Positions 36,931 through 47,436 of a stretch of 64,000 nucleotides of DNA are shown piece by piece. This stretch comes from Tachypleus tridentatus (taxonomy: Eukaryota > Arthropoda > Merostomata > Xiphosura > Limulidae), in the NCBI RefSeq assembly GCF_004210375.1, contig NC_134833.1:144886127-144950126 (forward strand), written 5' to 3'. Each line of letters starts with the position of its first letter. Position 1 is the stretch's first letter. The notes under the pieces are model-generated. The model saw only the letters and a program-made list of their open reading frames with translations, did no database searches and had not been told where the DNA came from. A program made the position numbers and the translations under genes.

Positions 36931-37059
36931 CCTTTATTAATTTATTCAACCGGTTCCATAACTTCAAAGGTCACTATTCAGCATATATATTTTCAGCAAA
37001 ATTATATCCTGAAGATTGACCTATGAAGTTACGAAACCAGTTGAATAAATAATAAAGGA
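36931..37059. repeat. Fold-back (inverted-repeat) element
   Basis: The left arm 36931-36973 (starting CCTTTATTAATTTATTCAAC) and the right arm 37018-37059 (ending GTTGAATAAATAATAAAGG) are reverse complements except for one indel and a few mismatches. The loop is about 44 bp. It probably derives from a MITE or another palindromic element. Confidence 0.8.
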
Positions 37060-38188
37060 GGTGAAAAATAGAAAAGTGTGGTATTACACTCTTTTATTGT
37101 TCGTATACACAGGAGAATGTTATTGATATATTTAATTTATATACACATACATATGAATTGTATACACAGTCTGCTGTTTTCTTTGGTTCTTGAAATAGCG
37201 TTGGAAAATATTGTTTGGTTGAACAGTAAACAAAATACTTAACCGCCAAAAAATTTCAAAAATAAGGTATTTGAAGTTAAGACGTAAACTTCTTAGATAC
37301 ACAGTTAAAATAAAAAAAATCTCGTTTGATCCGTTAAAGTTGGAAGTGACTTATTTTTTCTTGAATTGTATAAATTCTATTGCAACGCTGACTTTTACAG
37401 TTGCTTGTTTGTATAAAACATTACTTTAAATAGTCAAAACAATTAATTGCTTGTCCTCAAGCTTGGGATATCGTCAGGCAGACATTATTAAACTTGGCGA
37501 GCAGCACCTGCATTAATACTCACTAGAGGGCACAACAATCGTGTGGGTTTGAAAATGGATACCCTTGTTATATCAAACGGAATTGTGTAATATATAATAT
37601 GATACACCACTATTTTATTTGCCTGTAATGAAAAGTTGCATTTTTACAAAATGACGTGTTTTAGCTTATTGATAGAACCAAGAACGACGCACTTCGCTTG
37701 AATACAGTTTTTTTATATACGTTTAGATTGTTTAAATTCACGAAACTGAACTATCATGAAGTAAGATGAAGTTTCACATTTCTTATCTATCATCATATTA
37801 GTCCAATTGCCCTCAAAGTGTGGTCCTAGAGTCACTGATGGCTCACAAGGTGATTCCAAGTGCAAATCTCTTTAGAAGTAGTTTATCTAGCTTGTTTTTG
37901 CAGCGGCAGACGAAAAATGGTGGTGTAGGACCGGTAGGTGGTCTGCTGTTTATTTGTTTGTTTTTCCTCGACAGAGTGGTTAGCAGAAGAAATATTTTGA
38001 GAACCGTTATCCCAAACGATAAAATACAAGTTGAGTGATATTTACAGATGTTACTGAGATGGATAACTGACATTGAACATGTAAACTACAAATATGTTAT
38101 CTTTCCATAGCTGCGAAGTATTGTGCCCTTAATATACTTGCAACTTCCCACTTCCTTTGTAATATCTTAACTGAATAATGTTTGTTCA
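37060..38188. other. Non-coding stretch
   Basis: Overlapping short frames on both strands at 37820-38073 have no recognisable features. Confidence 0.5.
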
Positions 38189-38375
38189 TGTACTCTCAAG
38201 ACGGCTGATATGTGTATTTTATTTTAATTTAAAATTTTAAAACCGAACTTTAGGTTAACCTTAAGATGACTTAAGAAGATCAAAACGTTGTTCTGTACTT
38301 TAAAATAAAGTTTTAATACCCATATCAGCCGTCTTGAGAGTACATTTGTACTTCAAGTGTGTTTCTCGTCATCAC
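38189..38375. repeat. Palindromic repeat element with perfect 24-bp arms
   Basis: 38189-38212 and 38321-38344 are perfect reverse complements (core TCTCAAGACGGCTGATATG). The right arm is followed by a CTTCAAGTGTGTTTCTCGTC segment. Related pieces occur at 26716-26772, 40694-40841 and about 42810-42835, so this is a dispersed family. Confidence 0.85.
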
Positions 38376-38508
38376 GTATGTTCGTTACTCGTTGCAACAA
38401 GGTTATTACGGCCTAAATTAACTACGTTTATTTACTTCGAAATGGGTTAGTTGGGCGTTGCGTTGTTCGGTTTCTTTCTTGAATGATAATATTTTATTTA
38501 ACTTTTAG

Positions 38509-38554
38509 AAATGATGTGGTCTTCAGGATGCACGTCGTACGTGGCACGTGCCAG
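38509..38554 (+). CDS. Candidate 46-bp exon, unknown gene
   Basis: Bounded by a tttaacttttag acceptor and a CCAG|gtagga donor. Read in the phase left by the candidate exon at 31399-31418 (two bases CG plus A gives Arg), it codes RNDVVFRMHVVRGTCQ with no stop and ends in phase 0. No family is recognised. The support is only phase compatibility and splice sites, which could occur by chance in 46 bp. Confidence 0.2.
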
Positions 38555-39477
38555 GTAGGACTACGACTGTAGGTAACGTGTCTGTAAGTTTTACACCGGC
38601 CAAATCTTTACTTCTGTAACACCCAAGGCTATATCACTAGACCTGGTTGCAATTTCAGGTGTTACCATAAAGGATGAGACATTATAGCTTCCGGCAATCT
38701 CGAACCAGTTCAGGTTACAGCACAGCACCTGACGTGGTCTCCTAGCAATGGGCTTCACTGTCTGATGACCTTCCTCGTATCCGCGTTTTGTTGCAGTTTA
38801 CAACCATGCGTTACCATTACACGTTCCGGACCTCACGCGCGCGAAAAGCCTTGCCCTTTTCTTATGTCCAACATTAAGATAAAAACAAATTCCTAAACAA
38901 TAAAGAGTTAAACTTAAAATATCTTATGCGTTTGTTTGTAAATTAGACCAGCAGAGTTCTCTGTTTCTTAGACAACCATCCAGTCTTCCTCCAAGAGATA
39001 AACCTTTGATCACTAAACCGTATCCAACAATAAATAAACACAAGATCTCGTACGATACATCCACATTTTCATTAGGTCGCCCTACCCCACTGTCCATGGT
39101 CGTGAGTCACAAAAATAAAAGCAAACAAAAGAATCATATTTCTACCAATAAGCACGCATATATAAAGAAAGCTCAAGTCAAGTACGATTATGTACAACCA
39201 TAGTCTCCTTCATCCCTCTCAACGTATTTTGAAGACCCTCCGCACCCGAACTTTGAAGCTGTTCTGTTGTAACCGTAGTAATAACGGAAGACGTTAATTT
39301 CCCCCCCATACTTTCCGAAGTAATACATTGTCCAAATTTGAAAACTGTGCAGTTATCATATAAAATACACAGAACGCATACAACTTGTTAGCCACAAACG
39401 TACTCTCAAACACTCGGGAAAAAAATAAGAAAGGTACAGGTTTCCTGAACGCGAAAAAATAAACTTAAGTATCCTTG
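38555..39477. other. Non-coding stretch
   Basis: 38560-38850 is locally richer in G+C, but no exon can be supported. Confidence 0.4.
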
Positions 39478-39712
39478 TAACCAGTAATCCGAGGATCGCG
39501 GATTCGAATCCCCATCACACCAAACATGCTCGCCCTTTCAGCCGTGGGGCGTTATAATGTGCGGTCAATACCACTATTCAATGGTAAAGAGTAGCCCAAG
39601 AGTTGGCGGTGGGTGATGATGACTAGCTGCCTTCCCTCTAGTCTTACATTGCTAAATTAGGGACGGCTAGCACAAATAGCCCTCGTGTAGCTTTGCGCAA
39701 AATTCAAACCAA
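39478..39712 (+). mobile_element. SINE family A, 5'-truncated
   Basis: Begins inside the head (AGTAATCCGAGGATCGCGGA), keeps B-box GGATTCGAATCCCC, core and a short tail AAATTCAAACC. Confidence 0.9.
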
Positions 39713-39779
39713 ACCTAACCATACCCTATAACCAAAGATACTTAAATATGTCATTATTAAAATTTCACAACAGCAACGT

Positions 39780-39785
39780 TTTATT
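39780..39785 (-). promoter_or_regulatory. Candidate polyadenylation signal AATAAA
   Basis: AATAAA on the minus strand, about 98 bases past the stop codon at 39883. It fits the 3' end of the candidate terminal exon, although AATAAA is common by chance in this AT-rich DNA. Confidence 0.35.
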
Positions 39786-39882
39786 TTAGTCGTTTATAAA
39801 CGTTCTGAGTTATATCAGTAAGTTCTTCCCTCCTCAATTAAAATAACATTATTAAGCACACGATTGGTGTTAGGTTATTACT

Positions 39883-40171
39883 CTATGTTATACAGAAAGA
39901 TAAGTAGGTTAATTTTAAAGTTTCTGATAAACTACTTAGCGTTTTGTAATAATTATCCTTAAATAACTGTAGGTCTTGGGTGTCTGACAGCAACTCTTCC
40001 ATCTTTTCATGCCGAACAGCAAAAAACTTTGAAAATTTGCAAATCCACAAAGTATATCCTTCATCAGTACTTGTCTTTATAAAAACCAGTGAAAAGTTTT
40101 GATGCTGCTGGTTTCCCAAGAAATAAACAGACTGATGGTTTATCTCATAACAACCTCCACACCTTGTTACA
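39883..40171 (-). CDS. Candidate terminal exon of an unidentified protein
   Basis: A splice acceptor (taggcttacag) is followed by 288 bases open to a TAG stop. The exon begins with one base of a split codon, then VTRCGGCYEINHQSVYFLGN, QQHQNFSLVFIKTSTDEGYT, LWICKFSKFFAVRHEKMEEL, and an amphipathic, leucine-rich end (LSSLSETLKLTYLSF). Composition is protein-like, with few runs and good use of charged and aromatic residues, and it is the longest such frame outside the two known genes. An AATAAA lies shortly downstream. I do not recognise the family. The VTRCGGC start resembles the PDGF/VEGF signature RCxGCC but lacks the following Cys and the cystine-knot spacing, so I do not assign it there. 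Upstream exons were not found. Confidence 0.45.
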
Positions 40172-40531
40172 CTGTAAGCCTAACAACAACGGGTTAATTT
40201 ATTTTATTTTATTTGCACTTGCGTGTTAATTGTACAGTCACTGAAGCTCTAATGTAACTCTGTTTAGCCAGCAGCGATGGCAGTAAGTTGTTACCTAATT
40301 ACATTGTAATGACCCTAATGTTTCAAAGATTAATGGGCAAATTTTAATGAACAGAGCATGGTGATGGTGTTTTATAGTTAGAAAAAATTCTGGGCTCTTA
40401 ATGACTAAAGTATGAGTTATCCACATACTTCCCACGTCAGCGGACCTGGTTGCTTGGTGAGTGACCTGTAATTCTTAGAGTAAATAAATAAAATCTATAG
40501 CATTTAGTTGCCTTGCACAAGAAAAGATCGG
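40172..40531. other. Non-coding stretch (possible intron of the gene ending at 39883)
   Basis: Nothing recognised. Confidence 0.4.
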
Positions 40532-40693
40532 TTTGTTTTAAATGTCACGCGAAGCTACACGAGCGTTATCTACACGAGCCGTCCCTAATTTAGTTGGAAA
40601 GGCGGCTGGCTAGTCATCACTATTGAGCTACTCTTTTACCAAGGAATAGTAGGGTTGACCGTCACATTACAAGTCTCCAACGGCTCAAAGAGC

Positions 40694-40841
40694 GGGTATT
40701 TCTTGATGACAAGAAACGCAGTTGAAATAAAAATATATCAGGTTTATTAACCTGAAGATAACCTAAGAAGGTAAAAACGTTGTTCTTTGTTCTCTGCTTA
40801 TCAATAAAAATGTTAATACCCATACCAGCCTTTCTGAGATA
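40694..40841. repeat. Fold-back-family insertion inside the SINE
   Basis: Same family as 38189-38375 (TTCTTGATGACAAGAAACGC ... AATACCCATACCAGCC). CAAAGAGC at 40686-40693 and again at 40842-40849 is a plausible 8-bp target duplication, because the SINE sequence continues correctly from the second copy. Confidence 0.7.
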
Positions 40842-40909
40842 CAAAGAGCCGAGAGTGTATGGGATGTGAATTCGAACTCGCGACCCTCTGATTGTGAGTC
40901 AAGCATCCT

Positions 40910-41048
40910 TTTTTTTTTTTTTAAATCCTCCCTCATGGATGAAGTATAAACAAAACGTTTCAAGACTTCTCGTGATAATACTGAGGTCTCTATATTTGAT
41001 TTTTAATGATTTAAGTATCCCTTATACACGTTCTTTGTACGTCATTAC
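40910..41048 (-). mobile_element. Poly(A)-tailed retro-insertion inside the SINE
   Basis: A poly(T) run at the left edge equals a 3' poly(A) tail on the minus strand. GTCAAGCATCCT at 40898-40909 and 41049-41060 is a perfect 12-bp target duplication. The 139-bp insert is unrelated to the SINE families here. It could be a truncated LINE or a reverse-transcribed RNA. Confidence 0.8.
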
Positions 41049-41083
41049 GTCAAGCATCCTAACCACCTGACCATGCCGGACCA

Positions 41084-41884
41084 CAGGTAAGGAAACCTAT
41101 CAAGAGATAATAGTTTCGAAGTGAGAGAAGCCTTCCCGAGCTTGTCTTCCACATAATTAGAAACTTAGTAACGTGTAGCTAGATCCATTTGAAAACGTTC
41201 ACGATCGTAAGTAGTGTGTGGAGTCTACAAAAACTCACGTGTTTCTTACTTATTCATTTGAATTTTTTTTTTTTAAATCCGGTTCTGGTAGCTTTACTAT
41301 CAAAAACCTCTAGATGGAAGTTGATGCACTTGGAGCGCTCGTGCATAAAAACAAACGCAAAAACTATAGAGTAATGCGGAAACCCCAGCTAAATGTTCAT
41401 AAACTCGAAATTGGGATGCTTCCTCACTGTTTACAAATAATAAACTGAGCTTTGATAACGAGAGAAAAAAAAAGAAACTGGTTTGAAAACCAGTTTTCTG
41501 AATCAAAAAATTCATTTCTTCTGTTTCCTACTGTGTAGCAATTTTATCTAGGCCATCAAATACGATTATTACCACTTGCTGCAGTGTTCTCCTGTTTCCT
41601 TACGAACTAGTTTAGTTTTATTCAATAAGTAAGCCAACTTGATAATAAATAAAGTGTTCCAACATGGTAGTGCATAGCTTACTGTGAGTCATCAAATATT
41701 TTACCCAGTAATAATGAACGTGATTACGTTATTACGTCACGCGCTTGATAAAATTTGTGCAACCAATTCAATTCCATGTGAATGTATTCCATGAAGGGTT
41801 CTTCCCAAAGATGCCTGTTTTAAATATGAACTCAGTGCTATCCGCCAACATTTTTCAAATAGTTAGCATCATGTTAGTATTGGT
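41084..41884. other. Non-coding stretch
   Basis: Nothing recognised. Overlapping opposite-strand frames at 41189-41515 look like chance. Confidence 0.5.
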
Positions 41885-41886
41885 TT

Positions 41887-42112
41887 AGTTTGAATTTCGC
41901 GCAAAGCTACACGAGGGCTATCTGCGCTAGCCGTCCCAATTTAGCAGTGTACGACTAGAGGGAAGGCAACTAGTCATCACCACCCATCACCAGCTCTTGG
42001 GCTGCTCTTTTACCAACGAATAGTGGAACTGACCGCACATTATATCGCCCCAACGGCTGAAAGGGCGAGCATGTTTGTGACGGGGATTCTAACCCAGAAC
42101 CCTCAGTTACCA
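41887..42112 (-). mobile_element. SINE family A, head truncated
   Basis: Tail GTTTGAATTTCGCGCAAAGC and core complete, decaying after GGGATTCTAACCCAGAACCC. Confidence 0.9.
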
Positions 42113-43275
42113 CACTGCTCTGCGTTCTTCGATATGAATACTTTCTGTGAAACTATGTCAAATTTGTTTCCAACGGGTCTATTGTGGTCTAGTGGTTAGC
42201 GTACTGCACTCAAAAACTGACGAACATATTCCTATATTTGCTGTTACGGGAGTTTACGGTGGATGTAGTTGACTAGCTTTCTCCCATCTAGTGTCTCGGT
42301 TTGGACTGGGTGTGACTGTGTTCAGGTAACCATCTTTATAGGTTCGTTTGAAACAAATTTTTGTGGTCAGTCCTTCTAGTAATATACAAGGGAATGCTTG
42401 ACATGTTAGATCACTTTGCGGTTACGATTTATCAGAGTAAAATATGCCTGGAATACGAGATTTGTGTAGAGTTGGTGTAAAATCGCTAGTTGACCAGAGT
42501 TTCACATTTTATGGCATGACATAAAACAACGAGCCTAAATATAGTTAACAAACGTACATGGTTGTCAGCAGTGTGGTGTTTAGAACGAGTGGTGAAGAAA
42601 GTCCCTGTATTTCATTTAATGGATCAGAGATGTAACTCAGTAACCCTACCAAAACAACAACAAACATTTCAGTAACTCCAGCATTTTCGGAAGATGGAGA
42701 AATAAAATACTTCGCTAAAGATTCTATAAATGCGCATGGAAGATGAACATGTCACCCCTACCCTCACCCTCTACTCCTACCAGTACCACGTGTAAACTTG
42801 TTCCTAGAATCTCGTGACGAGAAACCTGTTCTTTCTCAAGATGGACATAGAAACAGGCCATCGTTGTACCATAGCTTTTGGTCTGGCTTGTCCACGTGAC
42901 TGAATTTTTGTCTTCTACATCCTTCTACACGTACGTCTCAGTATTCTTTTTTCTTAAGTAACTTGATCAAGATGTCCTTCCAGAGCCAGGTATAAGAACA
43001 CTTGTGCCATTACACGTTTACTTGGTGTGTGTACAAAACGTATACTAAATATATAACCACTCAGAATTCACGCAGTTATTTAAAGAAAAGTTAAATAACA
43101 CGTCTGCTTACCAATAGGGACATTCAATACAGATTGGTACTTCGACTTATTGCTTAATAATAGCCAAAAAAATAAAAGAAGGGTGGACATAAATAGAAGC
43201 TCGATCTACTTACTTAAATTATCTTGACACAAACATACTACCCCAGAAAAGAAGGAAAACATGCAAAATTTAAGG
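42113..43275. other. Non-coding stretch with a tRNA-like remnant
   Basis: GTGGTCTAGTGGTTAGCGTA at 42185-42204 and GTTGACTAGCTTTCTCCC at about 42269 are SINE C-type traces. CGTGACGAGAAACC at about 42815 is a fold-back family fragment. Confidence 0.5.
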
Positions 43276-43278
43276 CTT

Positions 43279-43517
43279 CTTTGGTGTGTTTTGAATTTCA
43301 CGAAAGCTACACGAGGTCTATCTGTGCTAGCCGTCCATACTTTAGCAGTGTTAGACTAGAAGGAAAGAAGCTAGCTAACACCATCCAAATCCATTTTTTG
43401 TGCTACTCTTTTACCAGTGAATTATGGGATTGATCGTACATTATAATATTTCTTCGGCTGAAAAAACGGGCATGAGATGGGGATTCGAAACCCCCAACCA
43501 CCTGTCTATGCCGAGTG
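43279..43517 (-). mobile_element. SINE family A, diverged
   Basis: GTTTTGAATTTCACGAAAGC tail to CACCTGTCTATGCCGAGT head. Many substitutions and a deletion in the B-box region. Confidence 0.85.
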
Positions 43518-43559
43518 AAATATAAAGCTAATCAAACACTTGCATTCCTAATTCTTTAA

Positions 43560-44340
43560 ACGTAGTCTCACATGACACAGGCTTTACTTAACAAATATAT
43601 GCAGGCATGTTATTTATTTTTTCAAGAGCAAACAATTTCAAAATATTCCACCCTTTTCTCGTATGACAGGCACCATTCTAGTAACGCTTCTTTAAGCCCT
43701 TTTCAACAATTTAATGTCCTTCTTAAGGTAATGAGTCCAAGACTGAACACAATGCTCCAAATGTGGCCTAACCAGTGACCTATACAATGAAATTATAATT
43801 TCTTTACGTGTATTCAGTAGTTCTGTCGGTACAACCAAAAAGTATTTGCTTTACCACTAGTAACAGCACACTGCTTTAGAAATTGACCAGTCACTACACA
43901 GATATCCCACTACACATCCTTTTTTTGCACGATACTATTAAGGTTATTCCAATAAAAATTATATTAATGATTCAAATTTTAATATCTCGTATGAATTATC
44001 TTGCATTTATTATAATTAAACTCCACTTGCCGTTTGTTTGCTCAACTCACCAAAAAATTCAAATCTTTTTGTAAGACACTAGCATCCTCTCCACAACCAG
44101 AAGTACCCGGCGTCTTGATATCTTATCTCTCACACCTATAGAAACTAATTTTACATGTCTTTTATGTACATCTTGTCAAATGCTTTCTGAAAACCAGATA
44201 TACCATGTATGCACCATTACCCTCATATATATAAGCAGTAACCTTTTTAAAAATTATCAAAAATTTATGGTTAATCGATTTTTTTAACCCTCCCTACTGT
44301 TGTTCATGTGTTCTAGGTTATGTACCGGAAGTATGTGAAA
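43560..44340 (-). mobile_element. Decayed CR1-like LINE, internally deleted
   Basis: On the minus strand about 44285-44160 reads KVTAYIYEGNGAYMVYLVFR, the degraded form of the RT block '..VDvVYLDFqKAFDkv'. Further on, about 43815-43700 reads IISLYRSLVRPHLEHCVQSW and THYLKKDIKLLKRA, the C-terminal end of the same protein type. The catalytic YxDD region between them is missing. Same family as the element at 51100-52213. Confidence 0.75.
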
Positions 44341-44561
44341 ACACATACACATGCAAAATGATGTACAATAAATTATTTTTTTCTCTTATTAAAAACACTC
44401 GATTATATAAAGTATACACCGTTAGAAGGATATTTTTTACTGATATTTAAATTGAAACTCAAACATGATATTGATGTAAAATAGGAGAGTTTCCTTTTCT
44501 AGTTGGTAGAGGATTATTTTTTACTATTTGTATTATAGTAATGGAGTCGTATGAGTTTAAA

Positions 44562-44738
44562 ACGGGTTATATACTCAGTTACTACAGTACATGTTATAAT
44601 ACATGACGGGTTATATACTCAGTTACGACAGTACATGTTATAATACATGACGGGTTATATACTCAGTTACGACAGTACATGTTATAATACATGACGGGTT
44701 ATATACTCAGTTACGACAGTACATGTTGTAATACATGC
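44562..44738. repeat. 44-bp minisatellite, 4 copies
   Basis: The unit contains ACGGGTTATATACTCAGTTA and CGACAGTACATGTTATAATA. Copies are near-identical, with a single A/T difference near 44731. Confidence 0.95.
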
Positions 44739-44921
44739 AACGAACTGTTCTACAATGATATTGTAGTGCAGAACCCTCGGAGTTAATGTTTTTTTCTACA
44801 TAAATTTCATTGTATTGTTCATATCTGTCGCCATTTTTGTTATATGTAATGATAATTCAACTCGAATTTATACAATATACGAAGAATATATAACAATCAA
44901 TCGTTTTGTCTTTTCCTGAAG

Positions 44922-45065
44922 GGAGATTGTTTATTCAACGAGCGGAAGTGACGCAATTCCGTCACAATACAATGGAAGCCAATGAAAACCGAAGAAATTC
45001 CTCAAGCTTCCGTTATGTACAAGCCTGTGAAAAGTAATCCCACAGAAGGATGGATGAATACAGAG
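44922..45065 (+). CDS. FN3 domain, first half exon (putative epidermal cell surface receptor-like), with frame break
   Basis: The last 105 bases (44961-45065) read VTIQWKPMKTEEIPQASVMY and KPVKSNPTEGWMNTE, ending at GAG|gtaaa in phase 0. This is the first half of a fibronectin type III fold: the B-strand V.I.WkP, the C-strand vMYKPV and an ensuing Trp. It continues in phase into 46260-46365. The natural acceptor is tcttttcctgaag at 44921, but the frame that gives VTIQW has a TGA at 44949. A shifted frame from 44923 reads EIVYSTSGSDAIP, which would suit the A-strand. So a one- or two-base indel near 44952-44961 (assembly error or real mutation) appears to split the exon. Otherwise the exon start is elsewhere. 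Confidence 0.7.
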
Positions 45066-46259
45066 GTAAAACAAAGTGAAAACTTAATTAATTTACTCGC
45101 ACCCAGGTTTAAATAAAAATGTGAAGTGAGCATTAAGCATGTATTAAGTAAATGCGTAACTTCCTAGCTGGAATGTCTTTACTTTCACCTTTCTTTAAGG
45201 CAATCCAACTTGTTAATAATTAAGGTGACGTTAATATCTAAACATAATTGGAAACTTTTAAGGACTCTACTGTGAACTTCTTTCAGGTTTTTTTTAAATC
45301 TATATGAATATTGTTGGAAACGTATTAACCATATTTGTCTGTTACTTAAACGTTGTGTTCCTTGTCGTCAACAAACAATAAATGTATGGGCAATGATTAC
45401 AACTTTTTCGTATTTATTGTGATGCTTTATTTTGAATAATAGTTGTTTCGAAAGTAAACAACAGGAAACCCTCACTAGCCGCGATGCTTGAAATGCTTTA
45501 GAGTAAATTTATCCATGAGACCTTTTCATTTTTATTAGTTATATTTTTGTGTGCCAGCAATATCAAGTGCGGGACACGCATTTACCCGATTCGATTTTAT
45601 AACTCATTAGGACCTCTACCGATTTACTGTTGAATTACAATTCTTTTAGGCAAAATTGCAGTAAATTAATCAATGAAATCTTGGGCGTGATCAAATAACC
45701 AATCGAAAAAGTTTGACTTCCTGAATTCAAAAGTGTAATTAGCTTTCAAATCGGTCAAGTGATGACGAAGCCATGAACTAAAAGTTTGTATTTGAAAAAT
45801 TCGAGTTGTTCTATGAGCCATTATGCCGCGGCTAAAAAAAAATTAAAATTTCAGAATCAGAACTGACTTTGTTTCCACAGAAGATACATTTGAATTTCGT
45901 TTTGGTATTTAAGGTGCAACTTGTTATCAGTTGATCCAATATTACCAAATTAATACTTTGTGATATTAAAAATTGAAAACTAAACTTGTGACACCGATAC
46001 TTTTTTATATTAATAAAAAGTTCCGTTTCGTTTTACTAAAACACAATGGAGTATTAACTTCTATTAGTTGGCATATCCTTGATCTATCTTAAATTTTTAA
46101 AATTTTGCTGTGACAAATATGTGATGTCAATGAAAACTGGCACTCAACAAGAGAAGAATACTTGTCATATCTATAATAAATATTAATTAATTCTATACCT
46201 TTTTTTCCCACAGTTAATAAGTTTGCTAAGATTATTATAGCAAGTACTTTATTTCTCAG
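45066..46259. other. Intron of the FN3/VWC gene
   Basis: Phase 0 intron separating the two halves of one FN3 domain. No other feature recognised. Confidence 0.75.
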
Positions 46260-46365
46260 ACGCAAAATTCCATGGCTAAAATCCAGGATTTGAAGCCTAA
46301 CACGGAATATTTTGTGAAAGTTGATGAAAATGGCGAACAAGAAGTGGTGATAATCAAAACTAAAG
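46260..46365 (+). CDS. FN3 domain, second half exon
   Basis: After a tatttctcag acceptor it reads TQNSMAKIQDLKPNTEYFVK and VDENGEQEVVIIKTK, leaving one base at the AAAG|gtaac donor. 'I.dLkPnTeYfVkV' is the E-F strand signature of fibronectin type III repeats, with the tyrosine-corner Tyr and the hydrophobic alternation of the G strand (VVII) present. It joins in phase 0 to the exon at 44922-45065 and in phase 1 to the VWC exon at 50014-50217. This gives an FN3-VWC order like that of arthropod putative epidermal cell surface receptors, which are extracellular proteins. Assignment to that family is by domain order and style, not by full-length comparison. Confidence 0.85.
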
Positions 46366-46550
46366 GTAACGAGTGCAAAACAATTCATTGTGTTCATATA
46401 TATTACATTACATTACATTAAATATTTCTTTCCGAATAATTTTATTAATTTCTTATGAATTAAAAATAAAAAAAACATATCGTTTATTGTATTATATGAA
46501 TGGTAAAAGGCCGACAGGGCCAGGTGAGTTAAGGCGTTCTACTCGAATCT

Positions 46551-47436
46551 CTGTCGGTGTTTGGGTAAGAAAAGTTCATACCCTGAAGGGTCAGGTTCTC
46601 TATGACCTCTTCCTCCTCTCCGTACTTATGTTCTTGCCGGATTGGTATTTATAATTGTAGAACTGAATATTATTTTGATTCTTTTCAGGGCAATGTCCAT
46701 GTATTGTGGCTTATATATAGTGATTATTTTATTCTATCAGCAGAATGTCAAGTTTGATGGTGTTTTTTTTATTGCTTAATATATATATAATTATTATTTT
46801 TATTATTTAATATATATATTATTTTATTTTATTATTTAATATATATATTATTATTATTTTTATTATTTAATATATATATTATTATTATTTTATTATTTAA
46901 TATATATATTATTTATTTTTATATTTAAAATATAAGTTAACTGGGGAGAGATAATTAGGACTAGCTTCATCATGTATGAGGTACCTGTCTAGTTCGCATA
47001 GTAATTCGTTTGTCATCCAATTCTTATTAAAGTACATTATTGTACTATGTAGGAGTCTATCTGGTATGGTTGGTATGTTTGAGTATTTGTGAATGAACTG
47101 AGATGATGTTGTTCTTGGAACTCTGTATGCAGTTGTAAGGAGTGTGTTTTGGATTGTTTGTAGTTTGGTTTTAATTATTTTATTGCTTACAGTTACCCAT
47201 GCTGGAGCTGCATAATCTATTACAAGTCTAATATATGTTTTATAGATTTTAGTATGTTATCTGTAGATGCTCCACTGTTTTACCAGTTAGACTCTAGCAT
47301 AGTTAGTTCTTCGCCAGACTTTATTTTTAATTTCGTTCACGTGATTGATCCAAGTAAGTTTTGAATCATAGGTCAGACCTAAAAATTTTGCCGATGGGGC
47401 AATCTGGAGTAGTATGCCATTCGTATATAATTCTGA
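46551..47436 (-). mobile_element. 5'-truncated LINE, C-terminal RT end
   Basis: The minus strand reads LQIAPSAKFLGLTYDSKLTW and INHVNEIKNKVWRR, then after frame breaks YAAPAWVTVSNKIIKTKLQT, TAYRVPRTTSSQFIHKYSNI and PTIPDRLLHSTIMYFNKNWM. 'FLGL.yDskLtW..Hi' and 'YaaPaW' are typical of the C-terminal part of jockey-type LINE reverse transcriptases, a different clade from the CR1-like copies in this window. The 3' side contains AT-rich repeats at 46770-46925. Confidence 0.8.
46770..46925. repeat. AT-only tandem repeat, period about 33 bp
   Basis: TTATTATTTAATATATATAT recurs about five times. It lies within the 3' region of the LINE. Confidence 0.9.

Larger units (their letters stand above)
40533..41083 (-). 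mobile_element. SINE family A broken by two later insertions
   Basis: SINE pieces lie at 40533-40693, 40842-40909 and 41049-41083, together forming one reversed copy (tail AAATGTCACGCGAAGCTACA; head CCACCTGACCATGCCGGACC). The interruptions at 40694-40841 and 40910-41048 each have a direct duplication of SINE sequence at their edges (listed separately). Confidence 0.85.

Noticed and set aside
39883-40171. PDGF/VEGF-type growth factor based on VTRCGGC
   Set aside because: The second Cys of RCxGCC is Tyr here and the later knot cysteines are absent. Only two further cysteines follow, at the wrong spacing.
46089-46397. 102-codon minus-strand ORF
   Set aside because: Antisense shadow of the FN3 second-half exon.
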